The notes under the pieces are model-generated. The model was not told where the DNA came from. It did no database searches and saw only the letters and a program-made list of their open reading frames with translations. A stretch of 64,000 bases of DNA from contig JACQYI010000006.1 of the NCBI GenBank assembly GCA_016208305.1, positions 930,001 through 994,000 of the forward strand. The letters run 5' to 3'. The translations under genes were made by a program, and so were the position numbers. The stretch is from Oscillatoriophycideae cyanobacterium NC_groundwater_1537_Pr4_S-0.65um_50_18. Lineage in GTDB: Bacteria > Cyanobacteriota > Cyanobacteriia > Elainellales > Elainellaceae. Shown here in pieces: positions 7,810 to 15,014 of this stretch (positions are counted from its first letter, which is position 1; each line of letters begins with the position of its first letter).

Positions 7810-9357
7810 ATGCGATCGCCCAACCCCTTTTTAGTGCTGCCCTACGAATCTGCCTTTGAGCGTCTGGGAGAAGACTATGCCGACCCAGTAGCGGCAGCAG
7901 AGTTTCCCCAGCATATGCTGCGCTTTCGCAACGATGACCTGCTGCCCCAGATGGGGCTTGACCCGGCAGCAGTTAGCGATGATAACTTTATCGCAGCCTT
8001 TGGACAATTTCAGGAGCGTCAGCCACCGAGAGATCTGCTGGCAATGCGCTACCACGGTTATCAGTTTGGCGACTATAACTCGCGGCTGGGTGACGGCAGA
8101 GGGTTCCTCTACGGTCAGCTTCGAGGTCAAGATGGCGAACTGTATGACTTGGGCACCAAAGGCTCAGGCATTACCCCCTACTCGCGGGGCGGCGACGGAC
8201 GGCTGACTCTTAAAGGTGGGGTGCGCGAGGTGCTGGCAGCCGAGGCTCTACATACGTTGGGGGTGAGAACCTCTCGCTGTCTGAGTTTGATAGAAACAGG
8301 AGAACCCCTTTGGCGGGGGGATGAACCCTCCCCAACACGATCGTCGGTTATGGTGCGGTTTTCGCGATCGCACATCCGGTTTGGCACCTTCGAGCGGCTG
8401 CATTTCTTGGGCAGAAAAGACTTGACCCAAACGCTGCTAGATCATGTGATTGAGTATTACTACCCGCATTTGCAAGAGCAGGACGATCGCTACATCCGCT
8501 TCTATACCGAGCTAGTGCAGCGCGTCGCAGAGCTAACGGCTCAGTGGATGTCGGTTGGGTTTTGCCATGCTGTGCTGAATACAGACAATATGGCGATTAC
8601 AGGCGAAAGCTTTGACTATGGCCCCTATGCCTTCATTACCCAATATGATCCCCAATTTACGGCAGCCTACTTCGATCACTATGGCCGCTATTGCTACGGC
8701 AACCAACCTTCAGCCTGTCTCTGGAACCTGCAAATGTTGCAAGTGCCGCTCAAGGGCTTAATAGATTCCTTTGAGATGGAGGCGGCTCTGACGCAGTTTG
8801 AAGCCCATTATCTTGCGGCCTATCGTCAGCGGATGCTGCGACGACTCGGATTTGAGGAAAGCCCAGAGATCTCGGCTGAGGTTAGCGATCGCCTGTTGCG
8901 CCTCACCCTGCGGCTACTCTGGGAAAGCAAAGTCAGCTATCACGATTTCTTCGGCAGCCTGCGGCAGCAGTTTTCACCCCAGTGGCGGCAAGGCGTACAG
9001 CATATCTTTAGCGAAGCCCTCGACCCAGCACTTCAGCCGTTAGCGTTGTCGGGCAATAAGTCGGGCGAGCCATCGGGCGATAAGTCGAGTGAGTTGTCGG
9101 ACGATCCCGCCAATGCTCAACAAACCCTCGTTGTTGCCGCCTTTGAAGAGTGGCGACAGTTCTATCACCAGATCTTGATGAGCTTGCCAGAAGCGGAAAC
9201 AGAAGCGATCGCTCATCGTTTAGCCCAACATAACCCCACGACGGTTTTGATTCGGCCAGAAATTGAGGCCGTGTGGGAGGCGATCACCACAGATAACGAC
9301 TGGCAGCCTTTCTATGGGTTGGTCGATCGCCTCAGAAACGCTGTGGTTAAGCCATAA
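7810..9357 (+). CDS. selO: protein adenylyltransferase SelO (YdiU/UPF0061)
   Basis: A 515-aa member of the SelO pseudokinase family, which transfers AMP to Ser/Thr/Tyr of target proteins and in bacteria affects oxidative stress responses. Recognisable blocks: the [19 protein letters not shown] segment (ATP loop, about 80-98), [40 protein letters not shown], the [19 protein letters not shown] catalytic-loop equivalent with the metal-binding Asn/Asp, and FDYGPYAF. Only Cys/Ser is used; no in-frame TGA is present, so it is not a selenoprotein. A Ser/Gly/Asp-rich insertion near residues 415-435 ([18 protein letters not shown]) comes from degenerate 12-15-bp repeats at about 9049-9105. The C-terminal metal-thiol Cys motif of eukaryotic members is absent. 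Confidence 0.93.
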   Translation: MRSPNPFLVLPYESAFERLGEDYADPVAAAEFPQHMLRFRNDDLLPQMGLDPAAVSDDNFIAAFGQFQERQPPRDLLAMRYHGYQFGDYNSRLGDGRGFLYGQLRGQDGELYDLGTKGSGITPYSRGGDGRLTLKGGVREVLAAEALHTLGVRTSRCLSLIETGEPLWRGDEPSPTRSSVMVRFSRSHIRFGTFERLHFLGRKDLTQTLLDHVIEYYYPHLQEQDDRYIRFYTELVQRVAELTAQWMSVGFCHAVLNTDNMAITGESFDYGPYAFITQYDPQFTAAYFDHYGRYCYGNQPSACLWNLQMLQVPLKGLIDSFEMEAALTQFEAHYLAAYRQRMLRRLGFEESPEISAEVSDRLLRLTLRLLWESKVSYHDFFGSLRQQFSPQWRQGVQHIFSEALDPALQPLALSGNKSGEPSGDKSSELSDDPANAQQTLVVAAFEEWRQFYHQILMSLPEAETEAIAHRLAQHNPTTVLIRPEIEAVWEAITTDNDWQPFYGLVDRLRNAVVKP

Positions 9358-9564
9358 GTCCAGCCCTAGTCCAGGCAAATCAGTGGGAGTCTCTCATTTT
9401 CTAGTCGCCGCCTTCTATAGCGCTATGCGCTTAAATCTTATTCATATTTTTTCTGAGAGCCTCATTCCACAAAACTTTCAGAAAAATATTGACTTGGCCT
9501 GAATCTGAGAGCTGTGTGTCCAAGGCAACAGAGAAGCAGTACTGTTTCCTAGCGGAGTTTTTTC

Positions 9565-9602
9565 GTTAAGTTTCTTAACAAAAAGCAATAAGTGATTAGA
9601 AT
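9565..9602 (+). promoter_or_regulatory. candidate sigma70-type promoter with overlapping palindrome
   Basis: TTAACA (9575-9580) and TAGAAT (9597-9602) are separated by 16 bp and lie 34 bp before the transporter ATG. The -35 half overlaps the perfect palindrome GTTAAG-TTT-CTTAAC (9565-9579), which could be an operator. Identified by eye only. Confidence 0.4.
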
Positions 9603-9635
9603 GAGAAAAACCCGTACTTTTAACTCGCATCGCCC

Positions 9636-10661
9636 ATGCAGTCTAATCTCACCGAGTCTAAGCAGCCCTACCTGCCACTGCTGCTGATTGCGCCATTCTT
9701 CCTTTGGGGTACCGCAATGGTAGCCATGAAAGGAACTGTGCCACATACCACACCACTCTTTATGGCAGGAGTGCGTTTGTTGCCCGCAGGTCTTTTGGTG
9801 CTGTCAGCCGCCTTCGTTTTAGACAAACCCCAACCGCAAGGGTGGAAGGCTTGGCTGTGGATTGTGCTGTTTGGGTTAGTAGACGGAACGCTATTTCAGG
9901 GCTTTTTGGCAGAAGGGCTAGCCCGAACAGGGGCAGGTTTGGGTTCTGTCATGATTGACTCTCAGCCGCTGGCCGTGGCGCTAATGGCGCGTTTTTTGTT
10001 TGGCGAACAGATCGGGCTATGGGGCTGGCTAGGGTTGGGGTTTGGCGTTATTGGCATTGGCTTGCTGGGGCTGCCGCAGGGCGTGATTTTGGGGCTAATA
10101 CAGGGTGAAGTGCCGATGACGAGCGAGGCAGGCTTAAGCCTGCTGGAGCAACTCTTTCAAAGCGGTGAGTGGCTAATGCTGATGGCGGCGCTGTCTATGG
10201 CGATCGGGACAGTTATGGTGCGCTATGTGTGTCGTCACGCTGATCCGGTGGCTGCGACGGGGTGGCACATGGTCATCGGCGGTATTCCGTTATTTGTCGG
10301 TTCAGCCGCTTGGGAGTCGCAGCAGTGGGTCAACCTCACGGGCGGAGACTGGATGGCGCTGGCGTACTCTACGATTTTTGGCAGCGCTATTGCCTATGCT
10401 TTGTTCTTCTTTTTTGCCAGCACAGGCAACCTGACTAGCTTTAGTTCGCTGACTTTTTTGACGCCTGTATTTGCCCTGCTGTTTGGAAATTTGTATCTCG
10501 ATGAGATGCTTAATTCGGTGCAGTGGGTTGGTGTTAGCCTGACGCTCGTCAGCATTTACTTAATTAATCAGCGCGATCGCCTCCTAGAAAAACTCAGGAC
10601 GGGTCAACCGCTCGATCTGGCAACCCCAGCAGTAGAGACAGAATCCGAGGTATCGGGCTAG
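9636..10661 (+). CDS. EamA/DMT-family transporter
   Basis: A 341-aa inner-membrane protein with about ten hydrophobic helices arranged as two EamA halves. The first half begins LLIAPFFLWGTAMVAMKGTV with a typical GTVPHTTPLFMAGVRLLPAG second helix. The second half has the YSTIFGSAIAYALFFFF and SLTFLTPVFALLFG pair with a conserved Glu (YLDE). The family exports amino acids and metabolites or drugs; the substrate here is unknown. The insert between halves (about 145-175, QGEVPMTSEAGLSLLEQLFQ) is longer than usual, as in cyanobacterial members. Probably transcribed from the promoter at 9575-9602. Another DMT protein, clearly distinct, lies at 56279. Confidence 0.85.
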   Translation: MQSNLTESKQPYLPLLLIAPFFLWGTAMVAMKGTVPHTTPLFMAGVRLLPAGLLVLSAAFVLDKPQPQGWKAWLWIVLFGLVDGTLFQGFLAEGLARTGAGLGSVMIDSQPLAVALMARFLFGEQIGLWGWLGLGFGVIGIGLLGLPQGVILGLIQGEVPMTSEAGLSLLEQLFQSGEWLMLMAALSMAIGTVMVRYVCRHADPVAATGWHMVIGGIPLFVGSAAWESQQWVNLTGGDWMALAYSTIFGSAIAYALFFFFASTGNLTSFSSLTFLTPVFALLFGNLYLDEMLNSVQWVGVSLTLVSIYLINQRDRLLEKLRTGQPLDLATPAVETESEVSG

Positions 10662-10732
10662 TTAGCCGTTAGGATGGAACGGAGGAGTTGGTTCTCACCT
10701 CCGTTAGCCTCCGTGACTTTGCGATCGCCCCC

Positions 10733-11653
10733 ATGTTTTCTCGCTCTAGGCTCAACTCTTCTAGGTTCAGATTTTCCTTGTTCGCAGCCTGTGCGATCGG
10801 TATTACTCTGGCCGAAGGTAGCTATGCTTTACAGGGCAACACGATCGCACCCGATCGGCTCCAGAGTTTGCCCCAGAGCCTAGTGTCCCAAAGCTCAGGA
10901 TCAGCTACGCCCACAACGTCTCCCCGTTCAGCATCCTCTGAGACTCCCGTTCTGGAGTGGGTTGGGTGGCTGGCCTTGGCATTAGCTTCAGTAGCGGTGC
11001 TCAGCCTAATCTACCGCCTGCTTTTGAAGCCGCGATCGCCTCAGCTGCCAGAAGATCCAGCAGTTGCAGAAGACAGCTCAGAGCCGCTCAAGCCTGAACG
11101 CTCAGTTGGTGAAGATCAGGCTGATGAAGATTATCCAGATCGTTCTGAGGCTGCTCTCGCTGGCGAAATGACGCGACTGACCAAAGTCGATATTGTCGAA
11201 ACCTTAATAGCTGACCTGAACAGCGCCGATCCGGGCAAGCGTCGTCAAGCTATTTGGCAGCTAGGGCAACGGGGCGATTCTCGTGCTACTCAGCCGCTGG
11301 TTGATCTGCTTATGGACTCTGACTCCATGCAGCGCAGCCTAATTTTGGCAGCGATCTCAGAAATTGGTATGCGATCGCTCAAACCTATGCACCGGGCGCT
11401 CATGCTATCGCTTCAAGACAACAGCCCTGACGTGCGCAAAAATGCCATTCGAGATGTCACCCGCATGTATGACGCGATCGCTCAAGTCAGCCAGCTTTTG
11501 CAGTACGCCACCAGCGATGCCGATAGCGAAGTCCGCGAGACGGCACAGTGGGCGCTAAGCCAAATGAACCGCATTCGATCGCTGCCAGAAGACACAGCCT
11601 TGCCCAGATCTCCACAACTGCACTCAAGTTCTGAAGATGCTGCTGAAGACTAG
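10733..11653 (+). CDS. HEAT-repeat membrane-anchored protein
   Basis: A roughly 306-aa protein. ATG 10733 is preferred to the GTG at 10688 because it is followed directly by a plausible signal/anchor (MFSRSRLNSSRFRF then a hydrophobic run to YALQ). A second hydrophobic helix (EWVGWLALALASVAVLSLIYRLLL) leads to an acidic linker. The C-terminal half contains two or three HEAT/PBS-lyase-type helical repeats (DPGKRRQAIWQLGQRGDSRATQPLVDLL; SPDVRKNAIRDVTRMYD; DADSEVRETAQWALSQM). Such repeats bind proteins; in cyanobacteria they occur in phycobilin lyases and many uncharacterised proteins. The membrane anchor argues against a soluble lyase. Function unknown. Confidence 0.75.
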   Translation: MFSRSRLNSSRFRFSLFAACAIGITLAEGSYALQGNTIAPDRLQSLPQSLVSQSSGSATPTTSPRSASSETPVLEWVGWLALALASVAVLSLIYRLLLKPRSPQLPEDPAVAEDSSEPLKPERSVGEDQADEDYPDRSEAALAGEMTRLTKVDIVETLIADLNSADPGKRRQAIWQLGQRGDSRATQPLVDLLMDSDSMQRSLILAAISEIGMRSLKPMHRALMLSLQDNSPDVRKNAIRDVTRMYDAIAQVSQLLQYATSDADSEVRETAQWALSQMNRIRSLPEDTALPRSPQLHSSSEDAAED

Positions 11654-11677
11654 CGCTCCAGTTCAGGGTGTAACCCT

Positions 11678-11713
11678 ATAGGCAGACCTTACAAGATAGG
11701 CAGACCTCACAGG
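11678..11713 (+). repeat. 18-bp tandem repeat upstream of lipoprotein gene
   Basis: The unit ataggcagaccttacaag (11678-11695) is repeated as ataggcagacctcacagg (11696-11713) with two mismatches. It lies about 75 bp before the lipoprotein start. It could be an operator pair but is more simply another of the short tandem duplications common in this window. Confidence 0.6.
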
Positions 11714-11786
11714 CTTCTTTCCGAGTTCTTTACCTTCACAGTTCTAAGATGCGAAGTGTAAAGGGAAACGTAGGAAGGAATATAAG

Positions 11787-12251
11787 ATGATTCGTTTCAA
11801 TCAAGCGATCGCAATTGGCGCAACTCTCGGTATCTTGACCCTGGCAGGATGCAGCACTCCTCAGCAAAGTGCCACCACTGAACCTGCATCTCCCAGCGCC
11901 ATGACTTCTGAGGCATCACCCGATGCTGTGGCGGGTGAGTCCAATGCATCACCCGATGCCATGTCTAACATGACGGCGACCCAAGAGTATGCAGACTTGA
12001 CCACCGTAGTCGCCAGCACTACCGCTGCTGTAGACGCAGGTGACTTTACCAAGGCTCAAGCCGAAATCGCTAAATTTGAAGAACCCTGGTCAAAGGTAGA
12101 AAAGAGCGTCAAGGCTAAATCTGGCGACACCTATAACGCGATCGAAGACAACGTAGAAAAAGTGCAAACTGCGCTGAATGACTCAAACAAAGAGCAGGCG
12201 CTAGTCGCATTGAAGGCACTAGGAGAGAGCGTCAGCCTCGCTGCTAAGTAG
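11787..12251 (+). CDS. small lipoprotein, four-helix-like C-terminal domain
   Basis: A 154-aa protein with a clear lipoprotein signal (hydrophobic MIRFNQAIAIGATLGILTLAGC), with the lipobox LAGC and Cys22 as the lipidated residue. A Ser/Ala/Pro linker contains a repeated ASPDA motif encoded by a short in-frame repeat (11922-11960). The C-terminal 85 residues are amphipathic helices (TVVASTTAAVDAGDFTKAQAEIAKFEEPWSKVEKSV...). This pattern is seen in DUF4363-like and other periplasmic helical domains; I cannot assign a family with confidence. A good Shine-Dalgarno (GGAAGGA) precedes ATG 11787. The stop region is copied in a 26-bp tandem duplication. Confidence 0.8.
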   Translation: MIRFNQAIAIGATLGILTLAGCSTPQQSATTEPASPSAMTSEASPDAVAGESNASPDAMSNMTATQEYADLTTVVASTTAAVDAGDFTKAQAEIAKFEEPWSKVEKSVKAKSGDTYNAIEDNVEKVQTALNDSNKEQALVALKALGESVSLAAK

Positions 12252-12292
12252 TTTTATAGCGCTTCGCTGCTAGGTAGTTTTATAGCGCTTCG
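12241..12292 (+). repeat. 26-bp tandem duplication copying a stop codon
   Basis: The unit ctgctaagtagttttatagcgcttcg at 12241-12266 is repeated with one change at 12267-12292. The first copy contains the last Ala-Lys codons and the TAG of the lipoprotein gene; the second copy lies in the 3' untranslated region. Confidence 0.85.
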
Positions 12293-12360
12293 CTTGAACC
12301 AGATTGTTTTTTGAGCGTCTGGTTTGGCACAGCCTTCACAGAAAAACGTTGACATTTTGA

Positions 12361-12394
12361 TTTTGCGGATAGTGGCTTTAAACTGTCCGCAAAA
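12361..12394 (+). promoter_or_regulatory. 13-bp inverted repeat ahead of PepSY-like gene (terminator or operator)
   Basis: TTTTGCGGATAGT (12361-12373) pairs with ACTGTCCGCAAAA (12382-12394) with one G-T/A-C position and an 8-nt loop. It sits 25 bp before the next ATG. A/T ends on both sides would allow bidirectional termination of the lipoprotein transcript. The closeness to the next start also allows an attenuator or operator role. Confidence 0.5.
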
Positions 12395-12418
12395 TTTCCC
12401 TTATGTAAGGTGCCATTC

Positions 12419-12712
12419 ATGAAACGAGTCTTTCGCAAATATCACCGTGGCCTGGCCATCATTCTTTGTTTGCCGATCGCCCTCACCGTTGTTACTGGAA
12501 TTCTGGCCAGCATTATCCAAGATTGGACTTTTGTAGACACTGGGCTATCTTCCAATCTGATGTTAAAAATCCACACGGGGGAGATTTTTCACCTGGAAGC
12601 CATCTATCCCATCCTCAATGGATTGGGATTAATAGGTCTATTAATTACGGGCATGAGCATGACGAGCCTGTTCAATAAAAAAGGTCGCTCTGCACCCAAA
12701 TCTTCGTCCTAG
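12419..12712 (+). CDS. small PepSY-associated-type membrane protein
   Basis: A 97-aa protein with two hydrophobic helices (AIILCLPIALTVVTGILASI and IYPILNGLGLIGLLITGMSM). The opening, a basic segment RKYHRGLAIILCLPIALTVVTG, is the hallmark of PepSY-associated TM-helix proteins (RxxHRxxG...P..L...TG). The HTGEIFHLEAIYPILNGLG segment also fits the family. These small proteins are often linked to iron-reductase or respiratory membrane components, but nothing nearby supports a specific job. An alternative GTG start at 12410 adds three residues; ATG 12419 is preferred. Its stop lies 2 bp from the converging end of dnaG. Confidence 0.7.
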   Translation: MKRVFRKYHRGLAIILCLPIALTVVTGILASIIQDWTFVDTGLSSNLMLKIHTGEIFHLEAIYPILNGLGLIGLLITGMSMTSLFNKKGRSAPKSSS

Positions 12713-12714
12713 GC

Positions 12715-14712
12715 TTACTCTCTCTGTGAGGCAGTTTGTGTAGCGGCTTGTGTGGCAGCTTGGGAGGTTTCTAACGCTTCGTAATATTCGCCAACCCAAG
12801 GAATTTGTGCCAAATCAGCAAAGGTGGTTTGCCGCTGCTGCCGATCGAGATCAGCAATCCGCTGCTTTTCGGCATAGATCTGCTGCTGATAATATTGCGC
12901 CAAATCTGGGGAGGCTGTGCTATCCATTTTTTCCCAAAGGTTGAGGAAATGGCGGCAGCGCTTTTCGCACATGACCCGCTCCATGCAAGCTGTGGCAGCT
13001 CGGATGACCAGAGGCGATCGCAACAAATCTCGCTTGGTTTTCTCATCGAGCTGAAACAGCGGATACAGGGCTGGCAGCTTTGCCGGAAAGTCGGTGCAGC
13101 GGTCTTGCAGTTCGGCAATTAAATCGCGGGAGGTCGCCTGCACCAAGCCAGTCTCCCAAGCCTCCTCAATATGCATAATCTGCTGCCAGAGAAAGCGGTG
13201 GTGCGCCATGCTGAAGTCGAGATCGCGTTCGTCTAGCGCCTGCTTGATGAAATCGCGGTACTCATGCAGATGCAGATAGACGCGCAGAATTTGCGCCTCT
13301 GACTCCTCTAGCAGAGTGCGATCGCCCGGTCTGACCCATTTTTGCGATCGCCCATGCCAGCGCTGCCCCCTCACCTGCGTGCGCAAATCGGCTTCAAGTT
13401 GCAGGGTCAGGTGGGCATTGTTTTGGCTGAGCAGCTCTGCACAACGGTGAATATAGTGGGTTCTCAGCGTGGCGTTGGGCAAATTGCCCAGCAGCTTGAC
13501 GATTTCCTGCGTGCTTTGCTGGAATTGATCGGACTGGTTGAGGTCAGTTCCTTTGAGCAACTGCTGAATTTGCCAGTCGAGCCAGAGGGGAGCCTCATTG
13601 AGCAAGGTCAGGTAGTCTTCGGGCTTGTGGGATTTGAGAAACTCATCGGGGTCTTTGCCCGCCGGAATGTTGAGCACCCGGAGCTGCACTTCGCCCTGGT
13701 AGGCCAAGTCGGCCACCTCACCGATCGCCCTTTCAGCGGCTTTGTTGCCAGCGGCATCAGCATCAAAGTTTAAGACAATCTGTTTCGATTCGCTGTAGCG
13801 CAGCAGCTGCCGCACCTGATGCAGACTCAGTGCCGTACCCAAAGAGGCCACCACATGGGTAATGCCCACGGCATGTAGCGCAATAACGTCAAAGTAGCCC
13901 TCAACGACGATCGCTTTGTCGGCTTTGGCGATCGCCCCTCTGGCCTTATCCAACGCAAATAGGGTTTTACCCTTATCGAATAGCTCCGTTTCGGGCGAGT
14001 TGAGATATTTGGGCTGTTCGTCCCCCAAGGATCGGCCACCAAAGCCAGTCACCCGCCCTTGTAGATCATGAATGGGAATCATCAGGCGATCGCGGAAGCG
14101 ATCGTAGTAGCCCTTACCTTCAGGACGGGTGACAATCAGCCCCGCTTTTTCCACCAGCTCAACCGGATAGCGCTTTTGCTCAATCAAATAGCCATAGAGG
14201 GTTTGCCAGCCCGCCGGAGCATAGCCGATCTGAAACTGCTGAATGGTTTCGGCGCTGAGCTGACGCGCAGATTTCAGGTAGGTCAGGGCAGGCTCGCCTT
14301 GGGGCTGTTGCAGCGCATGTTCATAAAACTTGGCCGTGAGTGCCAGCACCTCATAGAGCTGTTCGCGCAGCGAAATCTGTCGCTGTAGCTCCTGTTTTTG
14401 GGCGGGTTCCAGGGTTTTAATCGGCACCTGGTAGCGTCGCGCTAAATCCAGCACCACATCTGAGAACGATCGCTTACCCAGCTCCATCATGAACTTGATG
14501 GCATTGCCACCTGCCCCACAGCCAAAGCAGTAGTAGAACTGCTTGCCGGGACTAACACTAAAACTGGGAGACTTGTCATCGTGGAAGGGACATAGCCCTG
14601 TAAAGTCTTTACCGCGTTTGCGCAGCACCACATGCTCCGAAATCACATCCACAATGTCGGCGCGTTGTTTGATCTCTTCGATCGTGTCAGGGTGCAAACG
14701 AGGAATATCCAC
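12715..14712 (-). CDS. dnaG: DNA primase
   Basis: A 665-aa DnaG that synthesises RNA primers at the replication fork. The N-terminal CHC2 zinc finger has Cys41-Pro-Phe-His44 and Cys62-Phe-Gly-Cys65. The catalytic core contains the RNA-polymerase domain and Toprim (VVEGYFDVIALHAVGITHVVASLGTALS, and FDADAAGNKAAERA with the metal-binding Asp residues). The C-terminal helicase-binding region is divergent, as is usual in cyanobacteria. The extreme C-terminus is a Thr/Ala/Gln repeat (TSQAATQAATQTASQ). No sigma-factor gene (rpoD) or rpsU adjoins it, unlike the enterobacterial arrangement. Confidence 0.96.
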   Translation of the reverse strand: MDIPRLHPDTIEEIKQRADIVDVISEHVVLRKRGKDFTGLCPFHDDKSPSFSVSPGKQFYYCFGCGAGGNAIKFMMELGKRSFSDVVLDLARRYQVPIKTLEPAQKQELQRQISLREQLYEVLALTAKFYEHALQQPQGEPALTYLKSARQLSAETIQQFQIGYAPAGWQTLYGYLIEQKRYPVELVEKAGLIVTRPEGKGYYDRFRDRLMIPIHDLQGRVTGFGGRSLGDEQPKYLNSPETELFDKGKTLFALDKARGAIAKADKAIVVEGYFDVIALHAVGITHVVASLGTALSLHQVRQLLRYSESKQIVLNFDADAAGNKAAERAIGEVADLAYQGEVQLRVLNIPAGKDPDEFLKSHKPEDYLTLLNEAPLWLDWQIQQLLKGTDLNQSDQFQQSTQEIVKLLGNLPNATLRTHYIHRCAELLSQNNAHLTLQLEADLRTQVRGQRWHGRSQKWVRPGDRTLLEESEAQILRVYLHLHEYRDFIKQALDERDLDFSMAHHRFLWQQIMHIEEAWETGLVQATSRDLIAELQDRCTDFPAKLPALYPLFQLDEKTKRDLLRSPLVIRAATACMERVMCEKRCRHFLNLWEKMDSTASPDLAQYYQQQIYAEKQRIADLDRQQRQTTFADLAQIPWVGEYYEALETSQAATQAATQTASQRE

Positions 14713-15014
14713 GAATCAAGCCTCCTTCGGGCAGCGATTCCATCCGAAAGGACTTCAATATACCACTACCTATAGCGGTCGGTTACCCAACTTGAGGACA
14801 ACTCAGCAATATATCTAGAATAAAAACCCGTTCATGGTTTTGGGTATTGTGGGTTTCTGTAGGTTTCTCAAACGGATTTGATACAGAGGCTCTTGGCTAA
14901 AGCGAACAGGTGTTCTGCTAATCTAACATGGCAGAATTCAATAAAAATGAAAATCTTCTGTGCGGATAGGTTTCACGGATTGCGCTATGCCTCTCTAGTC
15001 GATACCCTTCCCCT
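14713..15014. other. intergenic, 302 bp, dnaG 5' region
   Basis: This separates dnaG from the upstream minus-strand kinase gene and must hold the dnaG promoter. Short direct repeats of gggtttct/gtaggtttctc type occur around 14825-14870. No convincing promoter, terminator or small gene was recognised. Confidence 0.4.

Noticed and set aside
7810-9357. SelO as part of the selenium system
   Set aside because: The name derives from eukaryotic selenoproteins; this protein has no in-frame TGA and acts as an AMP-transferase, so it is unrelated to selenium use here.
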